Counted from the stretch's first letter, positions 16,585-25,771 are shown. The stretch is 64,000 nucleotides of DNA from Ilyomonas sp963790435 (GCA_963790435.1 CAWBOI010000002.1:248001-312000), one strand, 5' to 3'. A program made the numbers and translations. The notes: generated from the sequence alone by a model not told the origin.

Positions 16585-17617
16585 ATGGAAGAGTTGTTGC
16601 AACAAATAGAACGTTATAAAGAAGATATCAAAGTTTATACAGCGCAAACGCCCGAAGAAGCAGAAGCGTTTCGCATCAAATATCTCGGTACCAAAGGCAT
16701 TGTAAAAGCGGTTATGGGCGAAATGAAAACGGTGCCAATAGAACGCAAAAAAGAGTTTGGACAAATTCTCAATGAATTCAAACAATTTACCGAAGCCAAA
16801 TACGAAAGCATAAAAGAAGCTACAGGCAACAAGCAGCAAGCCGCAAGCAACGAAGTTGATATTACACTGCCCGGCTCGCCTGTTGAAACAGGATCGAGGC
16901 ACCCTTTGAGCATTGTGCGTAACAATATTGTTGGTATTTTTAAACGATTGGGTTTTGCAGTGGCTGAAGGCCCGGAAATAGAAGACGACTGGCACAATTT
17001 CGGGGCTATGAACCTGCCCGAAAACCATCCTGCCCGCGACATGCAGGATACATTTTACATCAACCAGAATCCTGATTGGCTTCTTCGCACTCATACCAGC
17101 AGCGTGCAGGCAAGCGTAATGGAAACACAAAAGCCTCCCATTCGGGTGATTTGTCCCGGCCGTGTCTATCGCAATGAAACCATCAGTGCGCGGGCACATT
17201 GCTTTTTTCATCAGATAGAAGGCTTGTATGTGGATGAAAATGTAAGTTTCGCCGACTTAAAACAAACCTTGTATTTTTTTGTGCAGGAGATGTTTGGAAA
17301 AGAGGTGAACGTGCGGTTTCGCCCTTCTTATTTTCCTTTTACCGAACCCAGTGCTGAGATGGACATTACGTGTTTAATTTGCGGTGGCAAAGGCTGCACC
17401 GTTTGCAAACACACGCGGCTGGGTTGAAATTTTGGGAAGCGGCATGGTGCATCCCAAAGTGCTTCAAAATTTTAATATAGATCCGGAACAATATACAGGC
17501 TTTGCTTTTGGTATGGGCGTTGAACGCGTGTGCCAGTTAAAATATCGTGTGAATGATCTGCGCTTGTATTCGCAAAACGATGTTCGGTTTTTAAAGCAGT
17601 TTAAAGGAGCGGTTTAG
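16585..17617 (+). CDS. pheS: Phenylalanyl-tRNA synthetase alpha subunit, frame broken by one extra base
   Basis: Class II synthetase subunit that charges tRNA-Phe with PheT. The first frame (16585-17427, 280 residues) has the coiled-coil N-terminus, motif 2 around YRNETISARAHCFFHQIEG and the Cys-rich ICGGKGCTVCKHT. It then stops, while the frame from 17384 continues with GWVEILGSGMVHPKVLQNF, GFAFGMGVERVCQLKY (motif 3) and the normal C-terminus. Removing the C at 17416 restores an uninterrupted protein of about 343 residues. Because PheS is essential, a sequencing error is likelier than true loss. No pheT is adjacent, as is common in this phylum. A -7-like TATCTTCG abuts the ATG. Confidence 0.9.
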
Positions 17618-17660
17618 GTTTACCGCTGAGACGCGAAGGTGTGAAACTTTGTTTTGGACA

Positions 17661-17695
17661 AAGACCTATAAGGTTTCGCAAACCTTATAGGTCTT
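17661..17695. repeat. Perfect 16-bp palindrome AAGACCTATAAGGTTT, copy 1
   Basis: AAGACCTATAAGGTTT, a 3-base loop (CGC) and the exact reverse complement form a hairpin of 16 perfect pairs. A second copy lies at 19331-19363, so the pair brackets the cytochrome b/molybdoenzyme genes. It may end transcription from pheS, but the form is that of a dispersed palindromic repeat. The rest of 17618-17826 is non-coding. Confidence 0.8.
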
Positions 17696-17826
17696 GCCAC
17701 TTTAATTTCTTGCTTATCTTCTTTGCGCCTTCATATTTTTGTGGCAAATCAAAATGTGATACAAAAACAACAATTCAACACTGTTCTATTTTCGTTCCCG
17801 TATCATTTTTCCTCTATCTTGCCTTT

Positions 17827-18525
17827 ATGAAAACAGTTCTCAAAAAGCACCCGCTCGCCATTCGCTGGTTTCATTGGCTCAACTTTCCCTTGCTTGCCAT
17901 TATGATATGGAGTGGTATGCTCATTTATTGGGCATACGATCCTTATAAAATAAAGCTCGGCAGCAAAGAAGTTTTTCATTTTTTCCCCGACGCTTTTTAC
18001 AATGCTTTACACATTCCTCACCGGTTAGCAGAAGGCATGAGCTTCCATTTTGTTTTTGCCTGGCTTTTCATCATTAATGGACTGTTGTATGTTTTGTACA
18101 CCGTTTTTTCGGGCGAATGGCGATACCTGTTGCCCAATAAACATTCTTTTAAAGAAGCTTGGCAGGTACTGCTTTACGACCTGCACATTAGCAGAATTCA
18201 TCCGCCGCAGACGAAATACAACGCCGCCCAACGCATTGCTTATACAGCTATTATTTTTATGGGCGCCGCTTCGGTGCTTACAGGCTTTGCTATATACAAG
18301 CCAACGCAGTGGAACTGGCTTACTGCAATCTGCGGTGGTTATGAAGCCGCCAGGATGGAACACTTTATTTTAACGGTTGGCTATGTGTTGTTTTTTCTCA
18401 TTCACATTGCACAGGTTATAAAAACCGGATGGCATAATTTTCAGGCAATCATTACTGGTTTTGAAGTAATTCCCAACGCTACCTATCCTGCACCTCCACA
18501 AAAAGAAGCCAATGAAAAAGCATGA
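17827..18525 (+). CDS. Cytochrome b/b6-type membrane subunit
   Basis: Four-helix di-haem-type membrane protein (232 residues). His residues at helix positions are visible in IRWFHWLNFPLLA, LHIPHRLAEGMSFHFVFAWLF, MEHFILTVGYVLFFLIHIAQ and HNF, as in Ni/Fe-hydrogenase and formate dehydrogenase cytochrome b subunits. Its stop overlaps the start of the next gene, a molybdopterin oxidoreductase, by 14 bp, so it is the likely electron partner of that enzyme. The ATG at 17827 was chosen; the open frame before it runs through repeat DNA. Confidence 0.85.
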   Translation: MKTVLKKHPLAIRWFHWLNFPLLAIMIWSGMLIYWAYDPYKIKLGSKEVFHFFPDAFYNALHIPHRLAEGMSFHFVFAWLFIINGLLYVLYTVFSGEWRYLLPNKHSFKEAWQVLLYDLHISRIHPPQTKYNAAQRIAYTAIIFMGAASVLTGFAIYKPTQWNWLTAICGGYEAARMEHFILTVGYVLFFLIHIAQVIKTGWHNFQAIITGFEVIPNATYPAPPQKEANEKA

Positions 18526-19279
18526 TTTTTTTGACCGCACCCAATTAGAAAGTGAAAAGAAAATTCAGCGTCGTACGTTCTTTTCTTTTATCAGTTTTGC
18601 GGTAGCTGGTGCAACGGGCATTTTGGGTTGGAAATGGCTCAACCGACAGCCGCTGGAAAACGGTGCTTTGAAGCCTTTGCGCAGCAGGTTGGAAGGAAAC
18701 GAAAAGCTGCTCACTTCCACTTTCAGCGAGCATCATTTGGTGAAAACATATCCAATTGAAAAGGCAGCTAAAGATGTACGCAAGAACGGAACCGAAGGTC
18801 TTCAAAATAATATAGATGATAAGGCTTGGCGATTGAATGTAAAAAAAACCGATAGCAGCCAGGTTGCTTTTGCTTTGGATGATATTAAAAAGTTGCCTAA
18901 AAAAGAGATTGTTTACGATTTCAAATGCGTGGAAGGTTGGAGCCAGATTCAGCACTGGGGCGGCGTTTCGTTGCACGATTTTATTCTTGCGAATGGATTA
19001 GCCGAAGAAACAAAAATGAAATTCATCGGTATGCAAACGCCAAACGGAGAATATTATGTGGGTCTTGATATGCCCAGCGCCTTGCATCCGCAAACCCTTT
19101 TGGCTTATGAAATGAATGGACAACCTTTAACGATGGCGCATGGCTTTCCCCTGCGTTTGATTGTTCCGGTAAAATATGGAATTAAGAATTTAAAATGTAT
19201 TGGTTTGCTGTTTTTCAGCAATACCAAACCACGCGATTATTGGGCAGAAAAAGGCTATGATTATTATGCGGGATTGTGA
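18512..19279 (+). CDS. Molybdopterin-dependent oxidoreductase (sulfite oxidase/MsrP type)
   Basis: Periplasmic molybdoenzyme of 255 residues in the sulfite oxidase fold family, related to MsrP/YedY. A twin-arginine-like start (KIQRRTFFSFISFAVAG) suggests Tat export. The molybdenum-ligand Cys is in FKCVEGWSQIQHWGG, and TPNGEYYVGLDM, HPQTLLAYEMNG and HGFPLRLIVP match the family core. With the overlapping cytochrome b gene it forms a two-gene redox unit. Substrate (methionine sulfoxide or other) cannot be told from sequence alone. Confidence 0.88.
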   Translation: MKKHDFFDRTQLESEKKIQRRTFFSFISFAVAGATGILGWKWLNRQPLENGALKPLRSRLEGNEKLLTSTFSEHHLVKTYPIEKAAKDVRKNGTEGLQNNIDDKAWRLNVKKTDSSQVAFALDDIKKLPKKEIVYDFKCVEGWSQIQHWGGVSLHDFILANGLAEETKMKFIGMQTPNGEYYVGLDMPSALHPQTLLAYEMNGQPLTMAHGFPLRLIVPVKYGIKNLKCIGLLFFSNTKPRDYWAEKGYDYYAGL

Positions 19280-19330
19280 AAAGAAGCTATGAGTTATGAG
19301 TTACAAGCTTTAAACTTCGAGTGATTTATA

Positions 19331-19363
19331 AGACCTATAAGGTTTACAAAACCTTATAGGTCT
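19331..19363. repeat. Perfect 15-bp palindrome AGACCTATAAGGTTT, copy 2
   Basis: AGACCTATAAGGTTT, loop ACA and its reverse complement. Same arms as the copy at 17661-17695 with a different loop. It lies between the molybdoenzyme stop and a convergent small gene and could act as a two-way terminator. Confidence 0.8.
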
Positions 19364-19403
19364 CACTACATTTCTATATTCTTTCTTTACTTGCAGATTG
19401 CAA

Positions 19404-19580
19404 TTACCTGAACAAAGGTAATATCACAAACTTCACTAAAATAAAAATTAAAGAAGCTAAAAATATAATCAACGAAATGCGGTTCATGCCGTGCATCAAT
19501 TTGATATTGAGATCACGCTTTGCATTCGGGTCGCGTTTCTTAATATATAAGTATTCGGCTATCTGTCTGAAAAATCCCAT
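19404..19580 (-). CDS. Small conserved membrane protein (58 residues)
   Basis: From the ATG at 19580 the product begins MGFFRQIAEYLYIKKRDPN, has a basic middle (AKRDLNIKLMHGMNR) and one C-terminal transmembrane helix (ISLIIFLASLIFILVKFVILPLF). This layout is shared by a small Bacteroidota-wide family that I believe is annotated as DUF6728, but I cannot verify the number. Function unknown. A longer frame to 19616 adds residues that do not look conserved. Confidence 0.7.
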   Translation of the reverse strand: MGFFRQIAEYLYIKKRDPNAKRDLNIKLMHGMNRISLIIFLASLIFILVKFVILPLFR

Positions 19581-19687
19581 CTTTGTTTTTATATCAAATT
19601 TACAATTATTGGGCAAAACAAAATGTTATGACAAGTTGTCCATGGCATAATAATGGATAATTTATTAATCTTAAAAAGCTGTAAATC

Positions 19688-20380
19688 ATGGATAGAAAAT
19701 ATAAAGTTTTGTTGTGTGAAGATGATACCAACTTAGGTATGGTTACCAAAAATGTATTGGAACTTCACGATTATGATGTAACGCTTGAACGCGATGGCAG
19801 ATTGGGTTTAGCCGCTTTTCAGCGTGAACGCTATGATATTTGTTTGCTCGATATTATGATGCCTAACATGGATGGCTTTACATTGGCAGAAGAAATCAGA
19901 GACATTGACCCTGATGTTCCCTTGTTTTTTCTGAGTGCGAAAACAATGAAGAACGACATTTTGGACGGCTATAAATTGGGTGCAGATGATTATTTGACCA
20001 AACCGGTTGATACTGACGTTTTATTGGCAAAAATAAAAGCCATTTTAAAACGCAATGAAGAGCTGAATAAAGAAAGCGAAAACATTGAGTTTGATTTGGG
20101 TTCGTATCATTTCAATCCGAAGCTACGCCAGTTGGGCATTGACGGAAAAATGCAAACGCTGTCGCCAAAAGAAAATGAATTGCTGAAAATGCTCGCCGAA
20201 CATAAAAACGATTTGTTGCCGCGTGAACGTGCCCTGAAAAAAATATGGGGCAGCGATACCTATTTCAATGGCAGAAGCATGGACGTTTACATTGCCAAGC
20301 TTCGCAAATACTTGAAAGAAGACACCAACATCGAAATTGTAAACATTCATGGCAATGGCTTCCGTTTGGTAGCGCCATAA
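19688..20380 (+). CDS. OmpR/PhoB-type response regulator (RprY-like, orphan)
   Basis: A 230-residue DNA-binding response regulator. The receiver domain has the acidic pair (LCEDDTNLG), phospho-acceptor Asp in CLLDIMMPNMDGFTL (residue about 55), Thr/Ser in LFFLSAKTM and Lys in YLTKPVD. The C-terminal winged helix (residues 130-230) includes LSPKENELLKML and RSMDVYIAKLRKYL. No histidine kinase is next to it. It resembles RprY of Bacteroides; the target genes are unknown. Confidence 0.92.
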   Translation: MDRKYKVLLCEDDTNLGMVTKNVLELHDYDVTLERDGRLGLAAFQRERYDICLLDIMMPNMDGFTLAEEIRDIDPDVPLFFLSAKTMKNDILDGYKLGADDYLTKPVDTDVLLAKIKAILKRNEELNKESENIEFDLGSYHFNPKLRQLGIDGKMQTLSPKENELLKMLAEHKNDLLPRERALKKIWGSDTYFNGRSMDVYIAKLRKYLKEDTNIEIVNIHGNGFRLVAP

Positions 20381-20399
20381 GTTTTAACCATAAACAATC

Positions 20400-20429
20400 A
20401 AAGCCGTTGATGGATGTCAGCGGCTTTTT
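20400..20429 (+). terminator. Intrinsic terminator after the response regulator
   Basis: The stem AAAGCCGTTGA/TCAGCGGCTTT (one G-T or mismatch) is followed by a T-run, 20 bp after the stop codon at 20380. Confidence 0.65.
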
Positions 20430-20528
20430 AGTTGTTATCCTTTTTCATACAAATTTTGCAAACCCATTATTACTTTTGCGGTTTGTAATTCAATTCACGT
20501 AGTTTCGTATTAACCTTACTGTTTCAAA

Positions 20529-22058
20529 ATGGCAATTTTTGATATTTCACTTCCCAAACGTATTGCCAAAGCATTGCACTTGCCACCCAACAATCCGCGA
20601 AACCAGCAGCTTCGTGTGTTGAAAAAGTTGTTACGTAAAGCCCGCTTTACCGAGTTCGGACAGAAATATAAATTTGATGAAATTGCATTCAGCAAACATC
20701 CCGGAAAGAAGTTTCAGGACATTGTTCCTGTGTATGATTACAACTCTATTTACAACGAATGGTGGTATAAAACCCTCGAGGAAGGCAAGCCCGATGTTTG
20801 CTGGCCCGGTAAAATAAAATACTATGCATTAAGCAGCGGAACCAGCGAAGCCGCCAGCAAATACATACCCATTACCAACGATTTGCTGCAAGGCAACAAA
20901 GTAGCCATGATTAAGCAGTTATTGAGCTTGCGCAATTACACAAATATTCCGGTAAAATCACTCAGCAAAGGCTGGCTGGCATTGGGTGGCAGCACTGATT
21001 TAGAAAAAGGTCCGGGTTATTATGCGGGAGATTTAAGTGGTATCACGGCAAAAAAATCGCCCATTTGGTGGCAGCCGTTTTACAAGCCGGGAAGAAAAAT
21101 TGCAAAAGAAAAAGACTGGAATAAAAAGCTGGAAGAAATTGTAGCCAAAGCTCCGCAATGGGACATTGGTTTTGTTGTTGGCGTTCCTGCCTGGATACAG
21201 ATGTGCATGGAGATGATTGTAGAGCGTTATAAACTGAACACCATTCATGATTTATGGCCTAACCTTGCTTTTTTTGTGCATGGCGGCGTAAGCTTCGAGC
21301 CGTATAAAAAAGGCTTTAAAAAATTGTTGGACAAGCCCATTACTTATATTGAAACTTATCTTGCCTCTGAAGGATTTATTGCCTACCAGGACAGGCAGTA
21401 TTCGCACGGCATGAAGCTCGTAACCAATGAGCACATTTTTTTTGAATTTGTTCCGTTTGATGAACATCATTTTGATGCGGACGGCAATGTGCTACCTGAT
21501 GCAAAACCGCTGATGATTCATGAAGTGGAGGAAGGAAGAGATTATGCCATTCTCATCAGCACCAGTGCGGGAGCTTGGCGTTATTTACTGGGTGATACGG
21601 TTCGTTTTACAAACAAAGAGCGCAGCGAAATTGTAATTACCGGCAGAACACGGCATTTTTTAAGTTTGGTGGGCGAACATTTGAGCGTTGACAACATGAA
21701 CCAGGCAATTCGTTGGGCTGCCGAAGAATTAAATATCTCCATCCCTGAATACACGGTTGCCGGCGAACCTTACCAATCGTTTTTTGCTCATCACTGGTAT
21801 GTTGGCTGTAACGATGTAGTGAATGCCGAAGTGCTGCGCAGAAAAATTGATGAAAAACTAAAAGCCATTAACGACGATTATCGCACCGAACGCAAAAGTG
21901 CATTGAAAGAAATCTTCCTCGATGTATTGCCTGAGGACCAGTTTTTTGAATTTATGCGGGCAAAAGGAAAGGTTGGCGGACAACATAAATTTCCACGCGT
22001 TTTAAAAGGCTGCATTTTGGAAGACTGGAAGAAGTTTTTGGTAGGCGAAATGGTGTGA
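20529..22058 (+). CDS. GH3 auxin-responsive-promoter family protein (acyl-adenylate-type)
   Basis: A 509-residue member of the GH3 family of the adenylate-forming superfamily. The ATP-binding signature is ALSSGTSEAASKYIPIT (near residue 110), followed by ETYLASEGFIAYQDRQ and LLGDTVRFTNKERSEIVITGR. In plants GH3 proteins join amino acids to hormones; the role in bacteria is unknown, probably acyl or amino-acid ligation. Full length. It has its own promoter region and no operon partner. Confidence 0.85.
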   Translation: MAIFDISLPKRIAKALHLPPNNPRNQQLRVLKKLLRKARFTEFGQKYKFDEIAFSKHPGKKFQDIVPVYDYNSIYNEWWYKTLEEGKPDVCWPGKIKYYALSSGTSEAASKYIPITNDLLQGNKVAMIKQLLSLRNYTNIPVKSLSKGWLALGGSTDLEKGPGYYAGDLSGITAKKSPIWWQPFYKPGRKIAKEKDWNKKLEEIVAKAPQWDIGFVVGVPAWIQMCMEMIVERYKLNTIHDLWPNLAFFVHGGVSFEPYKKGFKKLLDKPITYIETYLASEGFIAYQDRQYSHGMKLVTNEHIFFEFVPFDEHHFDADGNVLPDAKPLMIHEVEEGRDYAILISTSAGAWRYLLGDTVRFTNKERSEIVITGRTRHFLSLVGEHLSVDNMNQAIRWAAEELNISIPEYTVAGEPYQSFFAHHWYVGCNDVVNAEVLRRKIDEKLKAINDDYRTERKSALKEIFLDVLPEDQFFEFMRAKGKVGGQHKFPRVLKGCILEDWKKFLVGEMV

Positions 22059-22166
22059 GGAAATTTTAGATTTGTGATTGCTGAAAGCCGCACCAGTAAA
22101 AAGCGACATGGGTAAAAAATTGAAAATGTTATATTCAATTTTTGTTTTTAACCCTTATTTTTTCAC

Positions 22167-22985
22167 TCAAAACTCCTTTTGAATAAATATCTTGTTTCGT
22201 TCTTTCAGTTTATTGTCTTCATACAATTCAAATGTAAACCAGCCACCGTGTAAAAAATTGGCTTTGTCTATCATCAGATCCGGCTCTGGAATATGCTTAA
22301 TAGAAAACACCTGCGTCCTGCCAGCAGGCTCAAACACACGAAGCGAATAGGTTTTCTCTTTGGCCAACGGCAGTTTTAAATTAATTACTCCACTTCTATC
22401 AGTAAACAAAAATTGAGATGCCCGCCACGGACCGTTGTACACATAAGGCTTCAGCAAAACGGTATCATTGCTCAACATAAACAAACTGTCTTTTGTGTTT
22501 ACATACACCGAATCTTTAAACTTTAAAAACGAACTGTAGGGCAATCGTGCAACAATGGTATCAACCGTTTTAATGGTAATGGTATCGTTTGTTTTTGCCA
22601 GTTTTTCTGCAACCGAATCGGTCAATAAAGAGGGCGCTGTATTTTTGGTTTTGGAAAAAAAATAAGCATTGTTGCTAAGCATGTAAAAGATGCGGTAATA
22701 CACTTTTACGCCCGGATAATAGGGCTCGATAAAACCGTTTTCAGGTAACTCGGGCGAGGGGGTTGAGAACACCGTTTTGAAATGATGCGCACTATCGTAA
22801 GAACGCTGTACATTAATCTGAATCAAATCTTCACCATACGGATTTACCCAACTGATGCGCACTTTGTTATTGCCGATAATTTGTAAATCGTACTGCGGCA
22901 ACGCCTGTTTTAATTGTTGTGCAAAAAGCGTTGAAGACAAAATTGTAATCAAAAGAAAAATAAAAGCACTTACAAATAGTTTCAT
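22167..22985 (-). CDS. Secreted protein with a fibronectin-III-like N-terminal domain
   Basis: The product (272 residues from ATG 22985) has a signal peptide KLFVSAFIFLLITILSSTLFAQ. Residues 25-100 (YDLQIIGNNKVRISWVNPYG, INVQRSYDSAHHFKTV, VYYRIFYML) have the pattern of an FnIII sandwich. The remainder, residues 105-272, has no domain I recognise. An exact dispersed 13-mer at 22587 is read as Ala-Lys-Thr-Asn. The location is probably periplasmic or outer surface; function unknown. Confidence 0.7.
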   Translation of the reverse strand: MKLFVSAFIFLLITILSSTLFAQQLKQALPQYDLQIIGNNKVRISWVNPYGEDLIQINVQRSYDSAHHFKTVFSTPSPELPENGFIEPYYPGVKVYYRIFYMLSNNAYFFSKTKNTAPSLLTDSVAEKLAKTNDTITIKTVDTIVARLPYSSFLKFKDSVYVNTKDSLFMLSNDTVLLKPYVYNGPWRASQFLFTDRSGVINLKLPLAKEKTYSLRVFEPAGRTQVFSIKHIPEPDLMIDKANFLHGGWFTFELYEDNKLKERNKIFIQKEF

Positions 22986-23075
22986 TGGTGAAAAAGAGAA
23001 GAAAAACAAATATAACGTTGTGTGTTTTATAAAAATGAGATTGGTTGACGTAATGAATGTAACAGCAATATTATA

Positions 23076-23480
23076 TCACATCAACTGATTGGAAAAATCC
23101 TGAAGAGTCATTACACGGACGGGCGGAAAATCTATGTTTCGCAGTGCTAATAGTTTGGTATCGTTTGATACAAGATAATCGGCATTGGATGCTAAGTAAG
23201 TATCTGCAAATTTATTGTCATCGGCATCGCCATGCACCAACAAGAAGTTGAAAAAAATATCGTGTAAGGAAGTGTTTGAGGCGGTAAGCAAGGTATTCAG
23301 CAAATTGTATGTCACACTTGACCCCCAGAATGCTAAAAATTTTTCCTCGTATTCAAGCAATATTTCTGAAGACAAACAAAGCGTATAAGTTCTATTTAAA
23401 AAAGCGTCAAAAACGTTCCTGTAAGGCGAGCGTTTGCCAATGCAACTAATAAAGCAATTGGTATCTAAAACAACGCGCAC
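23076..23480 (-). CDS. PIN-domain toxin
   Basis: A 134-residue PIN-domain ribonuclease of the toxin type. The first acidic residue is in VVLDTNCFIS, a second in LSSEILLEYEEKF, and the C-terminal pair is in HGDADDNKFADTYLASNADYLVSND. All four acidic positions are kept, so it looks active. The gene follows a small upstream gene by 3 bp, the usual antitoxin-toxin order. Confidence 0.88.
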   Translation of the reverse strand: MRVVLDTNCFISCIGKRSPYRNVFDAFLNRTYTLCLSSEILLEYEEKFLAFWGSSVTYNLLNTLLTASNTSLHDIFFNFLLVHGDADDNKFADTYLASNADYLVSNDTKLLALRNIDFPPVRVMTLQDFSNQLM

Positions 23481-23483
23481 GAG

Positions 23484-23702
23484 TTATTGTTTTTTCTGTG
23501 TTTGTAACCACTTCTCATACACTTCAGAGCTGTAGTTGCGGGCTGCTTCTTCCTGTTCGATGGAGGCATCCAGCTTGTGGGTATAATACAAGTGCAGCAA
23601 CTCTTTTACTTCTGCAATCTGTTTTTCATCTGTAAAGTATGTAAAGCTTTTCAAAAGCTCTAATTGCTGTTCCGTAATACGATTGCCGGTTGATGCCTGC
23701 AT
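23484..23702 (-). CDS. Antitoxin partner of the PIN toxin
   Basis: A 72-residue charged protein, mostly helical, with a Glu/Lys-rich C-terminal half (LDASIEQEEAARNYSSEVYEKWL) that could wrap the toxin. No clear DNA-binding motif is seen. It is assigned by position: 3 bp before the PIN gene and of typical antitoxin size. Confidence 0.75.
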   Translation of the reverse strand: MQASTGNRITEQQLELLKSFTYFTDEKQIAEVKELLHLYYTHKLDASIEQEEAARNYSSEVYEKWLQTQKKQ

Positions 23703-23722
23703 AATTTTTTATTACAAATCTA

Positions 23723-24622
23723 TCAAAAAAGAATGGCTTTTTCCAACGATACATTTCCCTGCAAGCCTCCTGTATGAATAAACAAAACACGGCTATTGTC
23801 TGGGATGATGTTGCTATTCATTATCACATCACGCAAGCCATAAAAAGCTTTTGCTGTATAAACAAAATCGAGCGGCAACTGGTGTTGCTGCCACATTTCA
23901 TTCATAAACTCTAACAATTCTGCATTGTATTTTGCATAACCACCAAAATGATAATCATGCACTATCAAAGTTTGTTTTTGCCCCTTTTTTTCGGGTAACA
24001 GTTGCGCCACTTCTTCCTTTATACTCACATTGTTTTTTAAAACGCTAAATCCAATCATGGTCTGATGTAGCGAAGCTGCATTAATTAAACCGGCAAGCGT
24101 GGTTCCGGTGCCAACGGCACAAGCTATGTGCGTATAGTTTTCGATGTCATCAACCAGCTTCAAAATATCAGCAGCACCTTTTATTCCTAACCTTCCGTAA
24201 CCTCCTTCCTCAATCCAATATACATTGTTGAATAAACCTTTTATAAACGTTTTGTTTTTGTATTGTTGCCGGCTCACAAAATGCAATTGCATTCCATATT
24301 CTTTGGCCGCAAGCAGCGTGTGGGAAAGGGTTTGCGGCTTTTCTCCTCTTATCACGCCAATGCTTTGCAGGTTCATCTCTTTACAGGCAAAAGCCGTTGC
24401 TACAATGTGGTTGGAGTAAGCTCCGCCAAAGGTTGCAATCGTACTATATCCTTTTTGTAAAGCTTCTTCCAAATAATATTTCAGCTTGAACCATTTGTTA
24501 CCGCTTACTATTTTGTGCCATTCGTCTAACCGCAACACCTCTAATTTTATACTTTTCTGCTGAACCCAATCCACATACATCTTTTGTATTTGTATCGGTA
24601 TTAAGTCTTCATTCATTTTCAT
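23723..24622 (-). CDS. ACC deaminase/D-cysteine desulfhydrase family PLP enzyme
   Basis: Fold-type II pyridoxal phosphate enzyme, 299 residues. The Schiff-base Lys is in SGNKWFKLKYYL (near residue 53), followed by IATFGGAYSNHIVATAFACKE and the phosphate-binding CAVGTGTTLAGLI. The C-terminus has VLFIHTGG. Either 1-aminocyclopropane-1-carboxylate deamination or D-cysteine desulfhydration is possible; the latter is more usual for free-living members. An exact dispersed 13-mer at 23970 is read here as Gly-Gln-Lys-Gln-Thr. Confidence 0.88.
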   Translation of the reverse strand: MKMNEDLIPIQIQKMYVDWVQQKSIKLEVLRLDEWHKIVSGNKWFKLKYYLEEALQKGYSTIATFGGAYSNHIVATAFACKEMNLQSIGVIRGEKPQTLSHTLLAAKEYGMQLHFVSRQQYKNKTFIKGLFNNVYWIEEGGYGRLGIKGAADILKLVDDIENYTHIACAVGTGTTLAGLINAASLHQTMIGFSVLKNNVSIKEEVAQLLPEKKGQKQTLIVHDYHFGGYAKYNAELLEFMNEMWQQHQLPLDFVYTAKAFYGLRDVIMNSNIIPDNSRVLFIHTGGLQGNVSLEKAILF

Positions 24623-24681
24623 AAAAAGGGTTTGCCCTTACATTGGTTTACTTTAGTTTCGCAGCGATTAAAAAATCAACT

Positions 24682-25581
24682 ATGCAGCCAACCTTAGTCA
24701 TTCTTGCAGCGGGCATGGCAAGCCGCTATGGAAGTATGAAACAAACACAATCGTTCGGTCCTTCCGGCGAAACCATTATGGATTATTCCATTTACGATGC
24801 TATCGAAGCCGGCTTTCAAAAAGTGGTATTCATTATTCGTGAAGATTTTGCCGATGCCTTTGTTGGCATTTTTGAGCCAAAACTAAAAGGAAGAGTTGAA
24901 ACTGAATATGTGTTTCAAAAGTTAGATGCTTTTACTGATGGCTTTACCGTTCCGAAAGACCGCGTAAAACCCTGGGGAACCGGGCAGGCTGTGCTGTGCA
25001 CTAAAGGCGCCGTGAATGAGCCGTTTGCCGTAATTAACGCCGATGATTTTTATGGAAAAGATGCATTTAAAAAAGCGTACGATTTTTTAACCACGCGCGT
25101 TTCCGACAGCCGGTATGCCGTGCTTGGCTACGAGCTTTCCAACACGTTAAGTGAGAATGGCAGTGTGAGCCGTGGTGTAATTAAAACCAATGAAAATAAT
25201 GAACTGAGCGGCATTGATGAACGACTGAAAATTTATCGGAAAGACGGCGGTGTTGTGTATGAAGACGGCGACCAACTTGTACCACTTGCTGAAGACACGA
25301 AAGTGAGCATGAACTTTTTTTGTTTTGCCCCTAATTTCATCACGTTTTGCGAACGTTTGTTTCACGAATTTTTAAGCCAGAACATCAACAATATCAAAGC
25401 TGAATTTTTAATGCCGCAAGCGGCCGACCAGTTTATTAAAGAAGGTTTAGGCACACTGGAAGTAATACCCACCAGCGCCAAATGGTTTGGCGTAACGTAT
25501 AAAGAAGATGCTCCTATTGTGAAAGCCGACATTGATGCCTTAGTAAAAAGTGGCGTGTATCCTGAGAAGTTATGGTTGTAA
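24682..25581 (+). CDS. Sugar-phosphate nucleotidyltransferase-like protein
   Basis: A 299-residue Rossmann-type NTP transferase. The nucleotide-binding signature is ILAAGMASRYGSMKQTQSFGPSGETIMDYS (the G-x-G-x-R variant), with the metal-binding Asp in AVINADDFYGKDAF and a substrate loop KPWGTGQAVLC. The product is probably a nucleoside-diphosphate sugar, but no partner genes tell which. ATG at 24682 was chosen, since the extension to 24643 contains promoter-like sequence. Confidence 0.85.
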   Translation: MQPTLVILAAGMASRYGSMKQTQSFGPSGETIMDYSIYDAIEAGFQKVVFIIREDFADAFVGIFEPKLKGRVETEYVFQKLDAFTDGFTVPKDRVKPWGTGQAVLCTKGAVNEPFAVINADDFYGKDAFKKAYDFLTTRVSDSRYAVLGYELSNTLSENGSVSRGVIKTNENNELSGIDERLKIYRKDGGVVYEDGDQLVPLAEDTKVSMNFFCFAPNFITFCERLFHEFLSQNINNIKAEFLMPQAADQFIKEGLGTLEVIPTSAKWFGVTYKEDAPIVKADIDALVKSGVYPEKLWL

Positions 25582-25602
25582 AAACCGATTTGTTTTTATA
25601 GG

Positions 25603-25634
25603 AAAAAGAGAAGGTGCAAGCCTTCTCTTTTTTT
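25603..25634 (+). terminator. Intrinsic terminator
   Basis: A 12-bp perfect stem AAAAAGAGAAGG/CCTTCTCTTTTT, loop TGCAAG, followed by T residues, 21 bp after the stop of the nucleotidyltransferase gene. Confidence 0.85.
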
Positions 25635-25771
25635 ATGTCTGTGTTTAAAAAAGCTTATTTGGGATAAGCACTAATTTTTATGCAATGTTTTTTAGTAAAA
25701 GTATTACTTTAACAGACTGTTGGTTTTAGAATTAATTTAGTCAGACACTCATATCATTAAAAAGTCGAGTC

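Noticed and set aside
17384..17427. Programmed frameshifting in pheS
   Set aside because: No slippery sequence, stem or internal Shine-Dalgarno-like signal is evident, and three other genes show the same kind of one-base insertion in unrelated contexts.
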